In this document: in pieces, positions 22,420-32,568 of the stretch
How positions within the stretch are numbered: position 1 is the stretch's first letter
Layout of the letters: each line of letters begins with the position of its first letter
Assembly: GCA_965112735.1 (NCBI GenBank)
Contig: OZ218962.1
Coordinates: 310,001-374,000 of the forward strand
Direction of reading: 5' to 3'
Length of the DNA stretch: 64,000 nt
Origin: Phaeosaccion multiseriatum
Lineage: Eukaryota > Ochrophyta, other classes
Program-made: the position numbers and the translations under genes
Notes under the pieces: model-generated
What the model saw: the letters and a program-made list of their open reading frames with translations, nothing else
Told to the model about the DNA's origin: nothing
Database searches by the model: none

Positions 22420-22515
22420 CGCCTTTGTTTGTGGCCAAATGTGAAACGGCAGAATCTTTATTGGCTTACAGCTGGCTGGGCCCATGGCTGGGCCCCACTG
22501 GTTCAAAAGTCCTTC
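22420..22515. promoter_or_regulatory. Divergent promoter gap inside the transposon
   Basis: Only 96 bp separate the transposase ATG (minus, 22419) and the RS-rich protein ATG (plus, 22516). Both genes must be driven from this gap or from their overlapping 5' ends. No TATA box is seen. Confidence 0.45.
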
Positions 22516-24445
22516 ATGTCTGGCCGCGATGGAGGGAGGAGTTGGGGGGGGGGGGGCGACTACTACAACAGCAGGAGAGGCACGCCAAGTCCAGTTGGCA
22601 GCAGGAGTCGGAGCCGGGAGAAGGCCCCTGAGAGGGCGAGGAGAGGGAGGAGTGCCAGCAGGAGTTGGAGCAGGGAGAAGCACAGTGAGAGGAGGAAGCG
22701 AGGGAGAAATGCCAGCAGGAGTCAGAGTAGGGGGAAGGACACCGAGAGGAGGAGGGCAGGGAGAAGTACCAGCAGGAGTCGGAGCCGACCCAGATCCGGA
22801 GGAGGAGGAGGGAGGAGGGAAGGAGAAAAGGGTCGAAGCAAAGGGAGACGGGGCCGCAGTCCCAGCGAAAGAGGATTCCCAGCAGGCGCGAGGAAAATGC
22901 GTCGGAACCAAAGTCCCAGCGACAGGGGAGTACGCCGAAGCAGCCATTCACAACACGCTTCTCACGAGCTGGGGTGGGAGGAGGGGGGGCGGCTTGAGGA
23001 CACCTATCTCCAGAGTACGGCAACCTTGGCATCGTCTTCTGAGGCACAAGACTTCGATTATGCCTTGCCCCTGAGTGCAGGGATGGGACAGGCAAAACCT
23101 ACCCCTCTCATGTTCGCGCATGTGGGGACATTTCCAAGAGGATGCCTCAACCCCGTCGAGGCTGATTTCAGTCTCGGCACATCGGTGTCCTGCAACACGA
23201 CCGAGCTCTTCGAGACCTTGCCCTACACGTTCCAGCTGGCTAATGAAGACAAGCGATTCTCCAGCTTCAAGGCCTTCCGTGGACATTTGACCAGCGAATT
23301 GCTCTTTCAGACGGAACAAAAGAAGAACGACATCACGATCAGAGCCTCCACGGCATTCAGACGTGGCAGAGGGTTGGATACAATCCGCGACGACGTCTCC
23401 CTGCGCCGCGTGGTACGTGTCGGGTACAACTGCCTCTCGATGTTTGTGCATTGTCTGCTACGGCAGCAACCCTTTCTTAAACCCGCCCCCCCCGCCCCTC
23501 TCTGTCTCTTTCTCCAACACACACCCAATACAGGTGCGCTCGTTCTACACTTTCCCTCCGGGCCGTATCGATCCCGACAAACGGTGGAGACTGGATCTGT
23601 ACTGCGAGCTACGCCCGAAATCAGGGGCGAGACAGCAGGAGAACGTGCAAATTTGCCTGTCTTTCCCTACCCAATCTCTGGACAGCGCCACAGATTTTTC
23701 GACCCATACCCCACCCAAGAAGGCAGGTCATCGAGGTGGTGCTGCCCGTGTCAGTGAGACCACCAGTGATAGTGAGGGAGAGAGTGCCGGCGGGACGAAA
23801 GGCGGGAAGGCGGGGCAAGAGGGGGCACTGACGAAGAAGGCGAAGAGCTGGCTCCACGCGCAAGGAACCAAGTTCTTTTATCTTTTGCGGGAAATGCCTG
23901 ATGTGGAGATGCAAACTCTCAGCGGAAGCAAGGTCGGTGATGCAGCAAGCTTCGTGAAGATCCATACGCCAGCTTTGATTCAGCTTGAGGCCAAAGCGAA
24001 CTTCTCCATCAGACACGCCAGAACATCATTGGATATGCTGGTATCTGTTGTGTGCACCAGGCCTGCTTGTCAGAGCGCCGGGAAGGGCAAGTACAAGCCT
24101 CAGTGGACTCATTTGTCTGGCGTTAAGCGCCACAGAGACTCCCACTCATCGAGCGGTCAGAAAAGCATGCAAGCTGCACTCTCTCACTTCCTACTGAAGA
24201 CGGCGTTGGGGAAGCAGGAGGAGGAGGAGCAGGAGGAGGAGGAGGAGGAGGAGGATGATGGTGGTGGTGATGATGATGATGAGGAGGAGGAGGAGGAGGA
24301 GGAGGAGGAGGAGCAGGAGGGGGAGGAGGAGGAGCAGGAGGAGGAGGAGGAGGAGGAGCAGGAGGGGGCAGCAGCCCTTCTTCCCACCAGAAGAAAAGCA
24401 GGGCCATGCCTGCGGCACAATCAGTGGCCGAAGCTGAGCAGCTGA
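22516..24445 (+). CDS. RS-rich protein with a conserved-looking core, transposon-encoded, function unknown
   Basis: Two exons, 22516-23412 and 23534-24445 (GTG|GTACGT to ATACAG|GTG, phase 0), about 602 aa. The first 140 residues are Arg/Ser dipeptide-rich (SRSRSREKAPERARRGRSAS) in repeats of about 27 residues. The central part (LPYTFQLANEDKRFSSFKAF; ELLFQTEQKKNDITIRAST; RSFYTFPPGRIDPDKRWRLD) looks folded but is not recognised. Near residue 500 the string VCTRPACQ...THLSGVKRHRDSH has C-x4-C and H-x5-H pairs, possibly a zinc finger for DNA or RNA. The end is a long Glu/Asp run (GAG and GAT repeats at 24217-24364). The frame closes 40 bp into the Ulp1 frame, so the real transcript may splice or shift into it. 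Confidence 0.6.
24210..24366. repeat. GAG/GAT codon repeats (poly-Glu/Asp tract)
   Basis: Purine-rich triplet array, mainly GAG with GAT and CAG interruptions, between the RS-rich protein core and the Ulp1 protease. Such arrays slip easily, which is relevant to the frame change that follows. Confidence 0.85.
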
Positions 24446-25317
24446 CAGGGGACATGAAGGCGAGGCTGCTTGTCCTCGGCGCTGAGCAGGACATGCACAA
24501 GGAAAAGGGGGAGTACACCTCCTTCTTTTTGGACGCGATGATGACCACTGTATCCGTGAACGGAAACAGGGCACTACTCCCGTGCGCGTCTCTTGGTCAC
24601 ATTTTCAACCCAGCTGTGGAGAACTCCCCCATGCCCAACGTGTTGGCGACGGCTCCGAAAGGGTTCCTGCCGAAAGGTTACAGGGAGTCTGGTCTTACAA
24701 TGACGAAGTGTGAGCTCCTCGTCCTCCCTGCGAGTTTCAGCGGCCATTTCTCGACTGTCGCTGTCCTTCTACCTACCTCTGCAGCTAGTGACGACGGGGA
24801 GGGTGCTATGGCGTACATTCTGCACTTTGATACGGTCCGAAATGGGCGCCTCGGTCACCACCCTTCGAAGCGAGTGCTCCAAGCGACGCAGGTGTATGTG
24901 GAGAAGGTCATGGAGGACGAAAGAGCCCCTGGGACGGCAGCCCTCCGATTCCGGCAGGTCTTTGTTGGTGTGCCACAGCAGAAGGCCGGCTCGAATTCTT
25001 GCGGTCCGGCAACAGCTCTATTCATGTCGAAATTGGCTGTGGCAGACACCAGCCCCGTGCGCAAAGTGCTCTATGGTGTTGAGCAAGACAACAGCTGGGA
25101 AAGGGACGACGGTGTAGCGATTTTGTCTAGTGCGGCGGGGGCAAAGAAGGAGACCGTGGACCGCTTCTTGGCCGCGTGTGGGCTGCCGTGTCTGACCTGC
25201 GAAGAGTATGAGGCAGAGAGAACTCGCCTCTTTCGGGCGTACCTGAGCTCCGGGATGCGCAACGGTTCCTTGCCCGACGTTTACAACTCGGCCTTGCATA
25301 AGTGCGTCCTGGGTTAG
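24406..25317 (+). CDS. Ulp1-type C48 cysteine protease encoded by the transposon
   Basis: Open frame of 303 aa from ATG 24406. The C48 (SUMO protease) active-site layout is visible: His in SGHFSTVAVLL (about residue 113), Asp in AYILHFDTV (about 143), Gln-x(n)-Cys in VPQQKAGSNSCGPATALF (Gln about 190, Cys about 199). The N-terminus contains FLDAMMTTVSVNG, fitting the start of a Ulp1 domain. Ulp1 enzymes cleave SUMO or related isopeptide bonds; in transposons they may mature the transposase or remove host SUMO marks, which is inference. Its start overlaps the end of the upstream frame after a GAG repeat; it may be a separate gene, a spliced C-terminus of that gene, or separated from it by an indel in the repeat. 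Confidence 0.75.
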   Translation: MPAAQSVAEAEQLTGDMKARLLVLGAEQDMHKEKGEYTSFFLDAMMTTVSVNGNRALLPCASLGHIFNPAVENSPMPNVLATAPKGFLPKGYRESGLTMTKCELLVLPASFSGHFSTVAVLLPTSAASDDGEGAMAYILHFDTVRNGRLGHHPSKRVLQATQVYVEKVMEDERAPGTAALRFRQVFVGVPQQKAGSNSCGPATALFMSKLAVADTSPVRKVLYGVEQDNSWERDDGVAILSSAAGAKKETVDRFLAACGLPCLTCEEYEAERTRLFRAYLSSGMRNGSLPDVYNSALHKCVLG

Positions 25318-25489
25318 TGAAGGAGAGATGGCTGCCTCGCGAGAGAGGGAGATGGGGGGAGAGGGGAACGCCAAGGTTCGCCCAGTCACCATTGTATTGG
25401 TAATATAAGACTGAAGGCTCGCATACTCTCTGCGCTCGACGTATGCTGATTAGGCAGGCAGCTAGGAGTGGAAAGGCTGTCGCAGGGCG

Positions 25490-25616
25490 TCTGCTATCGC
25501 CGGCGCGACGGGGCGTGCTATCTGCTATTCGCCGGCGCCAGCCGGCGTGCTATCTGCTATTCGCCGAGTGCAAATAGCATGCTATTGGGCGCCGGGGCGC
25601 CCAATAGCATGCTATC
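25490..25616. repeat. Right sub-terminal palindromic repeats of the transposon
   Basis: Holds two to three units of the TGCTATCTGCTATTC plus GCCGGCGCCAGCCGGC type seen at the left end, in the same orientation as the left copies, plus two further palindromes: GGGCGCCGGGGCGCCC (about 25588-25603) framed by inverted AATAGCATGCTAT copies. Confidence 0.8.
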
Positions 25617-25647
25617 GCAGATAGCATAATAGCACGTCAGGGGTCGA
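25617..25647. repeat. Right terminal inverted repeat, 31 bp
   Basis: Exact reverse complement of 17255-17285; ends ...GCACGTCAGGGGTCGA. Confidence 0.9.
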
Positions 25648-25654
25648 ATACACA
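25648..25654. repeat. Target-site duplication, right copy (ATACACA)
   Basis: Same heptamer as at 17248-17254, immediately outside the right terminal repeat. Confidence 0.88.
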
Positions 25655-25765
25655 GTGGCGCTCAAGAGTTAAGCAAAGTATAGACCTGTAGTCGATGATG
25701 TTAATGACAGTACCGCCGACGAGTACATTGTAGCCGTAGCCGCTCCATCGTCGGCCGTACTGTGG

Positions 25766-25927
25766 AGGTTCCAGGGCTCCGCCGTCGTGGCCCTGCAGGA
25801 GGCGGCCGAGGCCTACCTCGCGGGACTTTTCGAGAACACCAACCTGTGCGCCATCCACGCCAAGCGCGCTACCATCATGCCCAAGGGCATTCAGCTGGCC
25901 CGCCGCATCCGAGGAGAGAGGAGCTGA
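25766..25927 (+). pseudogene. Histone H3 C-terminal fragment (about residues 83-135)
   Basis: The plus strand reads [20 protein letters not shown], then [20 protein letters not shown] and [13 protein letters not shown] before TGA: the C-terminal 53 residues of histone H3. Two usually invariant positions differ (KRVTIMPKDIQ is [11 protein letters not shown] here). Directly upstream, in frame, the sequence is unrelated (...AVLW), and the N-terminal tail with ARTKQTARKS is found neither here nor left of the transposon. It is either the last exon of a gene whose other exons I cannot see (an AG precedes the match, without a good pyrimidine tract) or a truncated copy. The transposon border is only about 110 bp away. 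Confidence 0.7.
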
Positions 25928-26496
25928 ATGCCTTCTTCCTTTGACGTCTTGTGTGATGAGCATCGAGTAGGCTCCTGAGACGAGAGAGATGTCAACTCAT
26001 TTTTGTCTACCGACTGCCACCGCACGCACGACAGAGCAAACAAACCCCTTGACCCCATTGAGACACTTTCACTTTTATTTGGAAGGGAGGAAGGAAGAGT
26101 CATTGGACGGAGGGGTGTGGAGCGGAGACTTGTATATATATACAGAGAAGAGCGCCTTCAAGCTACAGCGCTGCCGCATGCTCCTCCTCTCGGGCAGCAG
26201 AGAGAAGAAGCTCTGATGCAGCTCTCCCTTCTCCTCATGCTACCGCTACTGCTCCTCAGCTCCTCTTCCTCCTCCCACTGCTGTTGCTGCCGGAATGGGT
26301 GGCAGCAACGGGTCGGAGGCGACCGACACGGGAGACTCCACCCCTCGCAACAAAAAGCAATCCGGTCGTTTTACGCCCATTCTCCAGCGCGCTACATATA
26401 TATATACAGTGCTTCTAGTGCTTCTCTCGTTTCACGGGTGGTGTTGAGAAAACACCAGTTGTTTTTTGCTCCGTGCCGCAGCCGTTGAGTGCGTCT
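25928..26496. other. Spacer between the H3 fragment and the convergent H2A.Z gene
   Basis: Holds TATATATACA strings (about 26131-26141 and 26395-26407) and a small hairpin GGTGTT-loop-AACACC near 26439-26455. No gene seen. Confidence 0.45.
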
Positions 26497-27530
26497 CTAT
26501 TTCTTGGCAGCTTTGGTCGTCTTGTTGATGAGACTCTTGTGGATATGAGGGATGACTCCTCCACCCGCAATGGTCGCCTTGATGAGCGTGTCCAGCTCCT
26601 CGTCTCCCCTAATGGCGAGCTGCAAATGGCGGGGCGTGATACGCTTCACCTTGAGATCCTTGCACGCGTTTCCGGCCAGCTCCAGCACCTCGGCAGTCAG
26701 GTACTCGAGAATGGCGGCGGTGTACACGGCAGAGGTCGCTGTCAGGAAGAGACGAGGGGAGGGAGACAAGTGAGGGGACGGGGTCAGCCCAGAGAAAGAG
26801 ACAGCCAAGAGAGAGCATCAGCAGCAACAGGAATAGCTTCTCCCTTCTCTCCGGAGCGTGGCATCGCCCCCCCCACCCCCCTAGGCCTCTCACCTCCGAC
26901 TCGCTGGTGGGAATGAACGCGCGACTTGAGGAATCGGTGAATACGTCCCACGGGGAATTGCAGTCCGGCCCTGGAGGACCTCGACTGCGGGTTCTTCTTG
27001 GAGGTGGGTCCCTTTCCTCCCTTTCCTCCCTTGCCTCCTTTTCCTCCCTTGCCTCCGGACTGTGGGAATGACGAACGAGAGGAGGTCAGCGGAGGGAGCA
27101 TGATTAGGAAGCTTGCATCGCTCCAAGGTGAGCGAGGACGTGCGGGGCGTAGGGCACAGAGGCTGCAGCGTTCCTAACCCTAACGGCCACAAATCATCAA
27201 CCCCCGTAAGTTCTTCGAGCGGCGTTGCTGCGGGGGGGGGGGGCACAATCTCAAAACTGAACGCCTCCGCAAGCGCAGCCCCTCCTACACACAAGACACT
27301 CATCCGTAAAGGCAAGTCTAGCTGCGTGTGCAGGCATCCCCCAAAGGGCGCAAGCACAGCACAGTCCTTCCCACGCAGAGATGAAGGTGCGCGGCGCGCA
27401 GGGCAAGAGGCAGCGTTCCTCCCCCGCCCCCAAACGGCAAATCTCAAATCCCCCCTTCCCGTGACAGCAACGCTGCTCCACGATGGCACATAAGCGCACA
27501 CAGCGCAGCCCCCCAGCAGCGTCTTACCAT
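26497..27530 (-). CDS. H2A.Z: Histone H2A.Z
   Basis: Three coding exons on the minus strand: 27530-27528 (the ATG alone), 27059-26894, 26738-26497; 136 aa. The protein starts [15 protein letters not shown], then [41 protein letters not shown], and ends [19 protein letters not shown]. The loop [21 protein letters not shown] and the C-terminus define H2A.Z rather than canonical H2A (which has RNDEELNKLL and a Q-rich end). H2A.Z replaces H2A at promoters. The Gly-Lys repeated tail offers multiple acetylation sites. The first intron (27060-27527, 468 bp) begins GTAAGA right after the ATG and ends CCCACAG. The start assignment depends on this splice; no other ATG precedes exon 2 in frame. Confidence 0.9.
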
Positions 27531-27769
27531 AGTTAGATTGGAAGATGGAAGTGTTCCTCTCTCTCTCTTATATGAAGATGAAGAGAAGTCTTTTTTTCAA
27601 TCTCTTTGCTCCTCCCGTGGGAGAGAAAGAGGAGTCCGGGTGACTTCCCCAGGGGGGGAGGCGCTGATTTGCCCAAAATTGTCTTGGTTTTTGTATGGAC
27701 CGTCACAGGGAAATCGTTGACATAATTCAACCTCCCCTTTTCTCCTTTTCAACACCCATCCAACATCCC

Positions 27770-27852
<83 letters not shown>

Positions 27853-28496
27853 AACCTCCGAAGAGAGAGAAACATGACCGGCCTAGGGGCCTACTAATAG
27901 TAGGCCAAATGTCAAATGTCCGGCTGGGGCCGATGGTGATGGTGAGCGCCGGCACGAACCTCCATGGGCACTGGCACGTCGTCGCCACTGCGTCAAAACA
28001 ATGCAGCACTGTGTTTCTTGCACGTAATACCACGCTTTCAAGAGACATACCCAATAAAAAAAAAAATCTCCGTCTCTCTTCGCCCTCCTCGCTCGTCCAC
28101 CAAAAACCAATGCCACAGTATACGCCACAACAACAACACACTCACTCGCCACTCACGCCCTGAGCTACTTCAAGGATTTGCCCCAATTTTTATGGGAGAA
28201 AAAGTCCTTGGAAATTGCATCACATTACGATAGACCAAGCAAGATACGAAGGGAATGAATGTGCTCAAAAGTGGAGGTCACAGGGGAAAAAGGGGGGAGG
28301 GAGGCGATTTCGATTTTGGGCTTCCAGTGCGAACCAAAGGGAACACCATGAGGGGACCATCTCAACCGCCAGGATGCAGCGCTAACTGGAGAGAGAAAAC
28401 GCACTCAGCACTCAAGTCGTAGGCTAGTTAGACCCATTGTGTGCTGCTACTACTGCTACCGCTATATCACCAACTGCTGCTACTGCTACCGCTGTA
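27531..28496. other. Spacer between H2A.Z and the insulinase gene, with a long GT microsatellite
   Basis: Contains the promoter of H2A.Z and the 3' end of the insulinase gene. A GT run at 27771-27850 (interrupted by one TATG) is the main feature; an A-run lies at 28056-28066. No gene-like frame. Confidence 0.6.
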
Positions 28497-30277
28497 TCAC
28501 CGACTGCTCCTCTTGCCGCTTGTGTATGTGGCAGCGGCCTCAGTGGCGGCTGCTCTTGGTGGACCTCCTGCCGCGGCTCTTGGCGGGAGGAGAGGCCGCT
28601 TGGCTCGGAAGCGCTCCCCTTCCTCCACGCCTCGCAGCAGCACCAAGGGCCCCGAGGGGGTGCCCGTCTCCGTCCCCGAGGGGGTGCGTTTCCCGCGGCC
28701 CCCGGGGGACATGGCGGAGAGGTCTTGCTTGGCGAAGACTTGACTCGTCAGCACCCTGCAGGGGCAGCAGCAGACACACAGCGGCAGTGTGAGTGCCAGT
28801 GTGGGGAGAGTTTGAGTGTAAAAGTGATGTCTCGGTGTTGTCGTGTCAGTGCGAGTGTGGGTTTCATTGTCAGGGTGAATGTCAGGAAGTGAGTTTGGCG
28901 CGGCGGTGCCCGTGCATTGTTTGTGGTTGGGGGGGGGCACAAGAAGAGACGGAGGCATATGAGAAGGGGTCGAGCCAGAGAGCGGGGAAGCGGAGGACGG
29001 GACGGGGAAGAGGTCGCTGCGGAGAAGGCAGGGAAGGCAGTCCATGGCAGAGCGAGGACGATCGAAACCGAAACTGCACCGCACCGCACCTCCTCTGCTC
29101 GCCCCCTGTTCCAAGGAAGCGGTCGAAGAAGGCGAGCAGGTCCGCCTTGCCCATCGCTGACAGGATCTTCGCCTCCTCCAGCTGCCTGAGGGGCGGCAAG
29201 AAAAGGCACAACACCCACACACGCACGCACGCACGCACGCACGCACATGTGTAACGAAGACGTGAGGAGTTCCTTGCTACATACGCTCAAGCTCACTACC
29301 CCACATACTACTTTTTTGTCCCCCGCTCATGCCCACTCATCCCCCTCTCGTGCCCCACATTCTACTTGACTTGACATACCCTTCAACAGAAGGACGAGCC
29401 CCCCACCCCGCGATTGAGAGAGTCCACTCATGCCCACTCATGCCCACTCACATCCCGCCCCTCCTCGTGCCCGCACGGATTGAAGCTCTGAAGCTCATCA
29501 TGCCATTCACTCACCGATTGAAGTTCATCTCCCCATCGGCGATCTCTTGCCAGTCCCTGCCCGCGGCCACGCCAAGCCTCTGCGGCGGCTCGAGCTTGCT
29601 CTCAACCAAGCCACTCACAAAGTCGCTGATCTGGGAGGCGCTCATGGCCTCAAGCTGCTCCCGCCACCCCTCCAGAAACGCCAAAATGCTGCACGTGCGT
29701 GCGTGAACGAGGGTGAGAGGGAGGTAAGGAGGGATGAACAAGGGGCAAAACGGAACGAGTCTCCCTTCCCTCTCCCCATCTCTCCCGCCCGCCCTCCCTC
29801 CCTCCCTCCCTCCCTCACCACTCACTAAAGCCACTCAATCACTCACTCAACTCACTTGACCCACTCACTGACTGACTGACTCACTGACCCACTCACGTAC
29901 TAACTCACTCAATCACTCACACACACACACTCACACAATCCCTCACTCCCTCCCTGACTGACTGACTGACTGACTGACTGATTGACTGACTGACTGACTG
30001 ACTGACTGATTGACTGACTGACTGACTGACTGACTGACTGGCTGACGCACCGATCTGTGAGGTAGACAGGGTCCTTGACATTGCTCTGGATCAAGTAGAA
30101 GAGGTAGCTAATGCCCTGCGAGTGCCAAGGAGTGAGGTGGAGCGGGAGAGCGAGGTGAGGGCGAGGTGTGTATTCGATTGATGGATGCACTGCTGAGGTC
30201 TGGGGAAGGACGTCTCTCAGCCACTAACCTCTACCCTCTTGATGCCTGTGTTCAGTTTGAGGTTGAGTGATCGAGAG

Positions 30278-30323
<46 letters not shown>

Positions 30324-31784
30324 GGTGAGCGAGAGCGAGCGAGAGAACAAAGAGAGTTGGATAGGGAGAGATGAACAAGATGGAGGAAGACAGAAAGACA
30401 GAAGCAACACGAGATAGGGAGGGACAGAGGCACAGAGAGAACACAGAAAAGGAAGGGGTCTACTCGCCCCCCCCTCCTCCACCCCTATCCTATCTGCCCC
30501 TACGCCTGCCTGCTGCCTCACCCGAGAAGACGAGATACCCAAGCTGCTGCTTCGTCCTTAGTGAGTCATAGAAGGCATCTTCGATGATCGTCGCGAACTG
30601 AGGCAGAGTGAGGAGTGAGGCAGAGCGTAAGAGCAGGCATGAGAATGAAGCCACGACTCTCTTCAGCGGTAGAGAAAGAGGAGAGGCAGGGGAAGGAGAG
30701 AGAAAGGTGTACATAGGTAGACAAGAGGGGGGGAAGAGGGGCACACAAAAGGGAGAGGCAGAAAGAGAGAGGGGGGACTGCAGGGCCCTGCTTCCCTCTC
30801 AAGCGAAGAGTCAAGAGCCTTCCTCCCGTCACTCACTCAGTCAGTCAGTCAGTCAGTCAGTCAGTCAGTCACTCAGTCACTCCCTCTCTTTGTATCACCA
30901 CCTGACAAACTGAATCACTGGCTTACTCACTCACCAGTTCGCTGAGCACCCTGGCGGGCCCCCCTCTGTCCTGTATCTGGAACTGCACCAGCGCAGCGCT
31001 GTAGTTACAAGGGAGAGGGAGGGTAAAGGATAACGCACCGCAAAGCACCGCAGAAGCGTCAAGCACCGCAGAAGCGTCAAGCACCGCAGAAGCGTCAAGC
31101 ACCGAAGAAGCGTCAAGCACCGAAGAAGCGTCAAGCACCGCAGAAGCGTCAAGCACCGCAGAAGCGTCAAGCACCGCAGAAGCGTCAAGCACCGCAGAAG
31201 CGTCAAGCACCACAGAAGCGTCAAGCACCGCAGAAGCGTCAAGCACCGCAGAAGCGTCAAGCACCGCAGAAGCGTCAAGCACCACAGAAGCGTCAAGCAC
31301 CGAAGAAGCGTCAAGCACCACAGAAGCGTCAAGCACCGCGTCAACAAACGTAGTAGGATCAAGTACCGTACCACAGTAGTGGATCAAGCACCAAGGGTCA
31401 GGGGGCTCAATCACAGAGGGGTTAAGTAAAGCACGGACACGGCAGTGGATGGCAGTGGATGGCAGTGGAGGGACAATGTATGAGTGTGAATGCGCTGCTG
31501 CAATGCCACCGCCATCCCCTGCCATCCCCTGCCATCCCCTGCCATCCCCTGCCATCCCCTGCCATCCCCTTCCCTCACCTGTTCTCATTCTCCGCGTTGG
31601 GCTCCTCCCTCTGCATCACCACTCCAGCCCCCCCCGGGGTGAGAGGCATGTCGGTGACGCGGCGGAAGGGCACGTCCTCGGCGGGCAGGGGAGAGAATTT
31701 GAAGGCCTCCTCCACAGGCCTGAGCGTCAGAGAGACAGACATAGAGACACAGGTAGAGAAGATGAGAGAGAGAGAGAGAGAGAG

Positions 31785-31825
<41 letters not shown>

Positions 31826-32536
31826 TGACAGAGGGAGAGAGATGGAGAGGATGATGTATACAGAAATGTCGACCCGAGATATCGACCCCAGATATCGACG
31901 CAAACATCGACGTCAAAACATCGACACACCTCCTCCCCCTACCGATGGCAACATATGGCAATATCGGCACCTCCCCCCACTACCGACCTTGTGTACGCGT
32001 CGGCCTCTCCCGCGCGTACGTTCCCTTCCAGCAGACTCAGACCCGCCGCTCGAGAGAAGCACTTGGAGAGGAAGGGGGCGAAGTCCGAGAGCTTGATGGA
32101 GGGGAGAGCCGCCCTGGGGTATGGGGGGTGGGTAGGGAAGGGTAGGGTAGGGTAGGGGTAGGTAGAGGGTAGGGGGGTATGGGGGGTGGGTAGGGAAGGG
32201 TAGGGTAGGGTAGGGGTAGGTAGAGGGTAGGGGGGTATGGGGGGTGGGTAGGGAAGGGTAGGGTAGGGTAGGCGTAGGTAGAGGGTAGGGGGGTATGGGG
32301 GGTGGGTAGGGAAGGGTAGGGTAGGGTAGGGGTAGGTAGAGGGCAGGGGGGAAGGGGGGTGGGCAAGCAGGGGCTAAGGGGTGTGGTGTGTGGTATTCGG
32401 TACGTGCTGACTGTGCCTCAGTGGCTGAGGGACAGGGCTCCATGCACATCGCGCCTCTCTCGCACACTGACTGAACAAGAGGCGCGAGGAGAGGAGAGCA
32501 GGGCAAGCAAGACAAGAGACAAGTCCGCACAGCAGC

Positions 32537-32568
<32 letters not shown>

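Larger units (their letters stand above)
17255..25647. mobile_element. 8.4-kb DNA transposon with 31-bp inverted repeats, DDE transposase and Ulp1 protease
   Basis: Borders: the first 31 bp (17255-17285, starting TCGACCCCTGACGTGC) are the exact reverse complement of 25617-25647, and both ends are flanked by ATACACA. Inside each end lie sub-terminal palindromic repeats built on CCGGCGCCAGCCGGC. Gene content: a leftward transposase gene (17665-22419), and rightward an RS-rich gene (22516-24445) and a Ulp1-type protease (24406-25317), with a 96-bp divergent promoter gap. It sits about 200 bp after the SURF6 stop and about 110 bp before a truncated histone H3 piece. Perfect repeats, a perfect duplication and long open frames suggest a recent, possibly still active insertion. 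Superfamily not assigned: Ulp1 proteases accompany some MULE, CACTA and Zisupton/KDZ elements, but a 7-bp duplication fits none of them clearly. Confidence 0.88.

Noticed and set aside
22420-22947. Minus-strand frame open upstream of the transposase ATG (Pro/Ser-rich)
   Set aside because: It is the complement of the RS-repeat coding region of the opposite gene and has no conserved part; the transposase start at 22419 fits the divergent layout better.
26437-26456. Hairpin GGTGTT-loop-AACACC as a histone mRNA 3' stem-loop
   Set aside because: The sequence does not match the conserved histone stem-loop and it is 500 bp from the H3 fragment's stop.
31044-31340. Minus-strand protein made of repeats VLDASA
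   Set aside because: Translation of the 18-bp minisatellite inside an intron; the conserved insulinase sequence continues on both sides only if it is removed.
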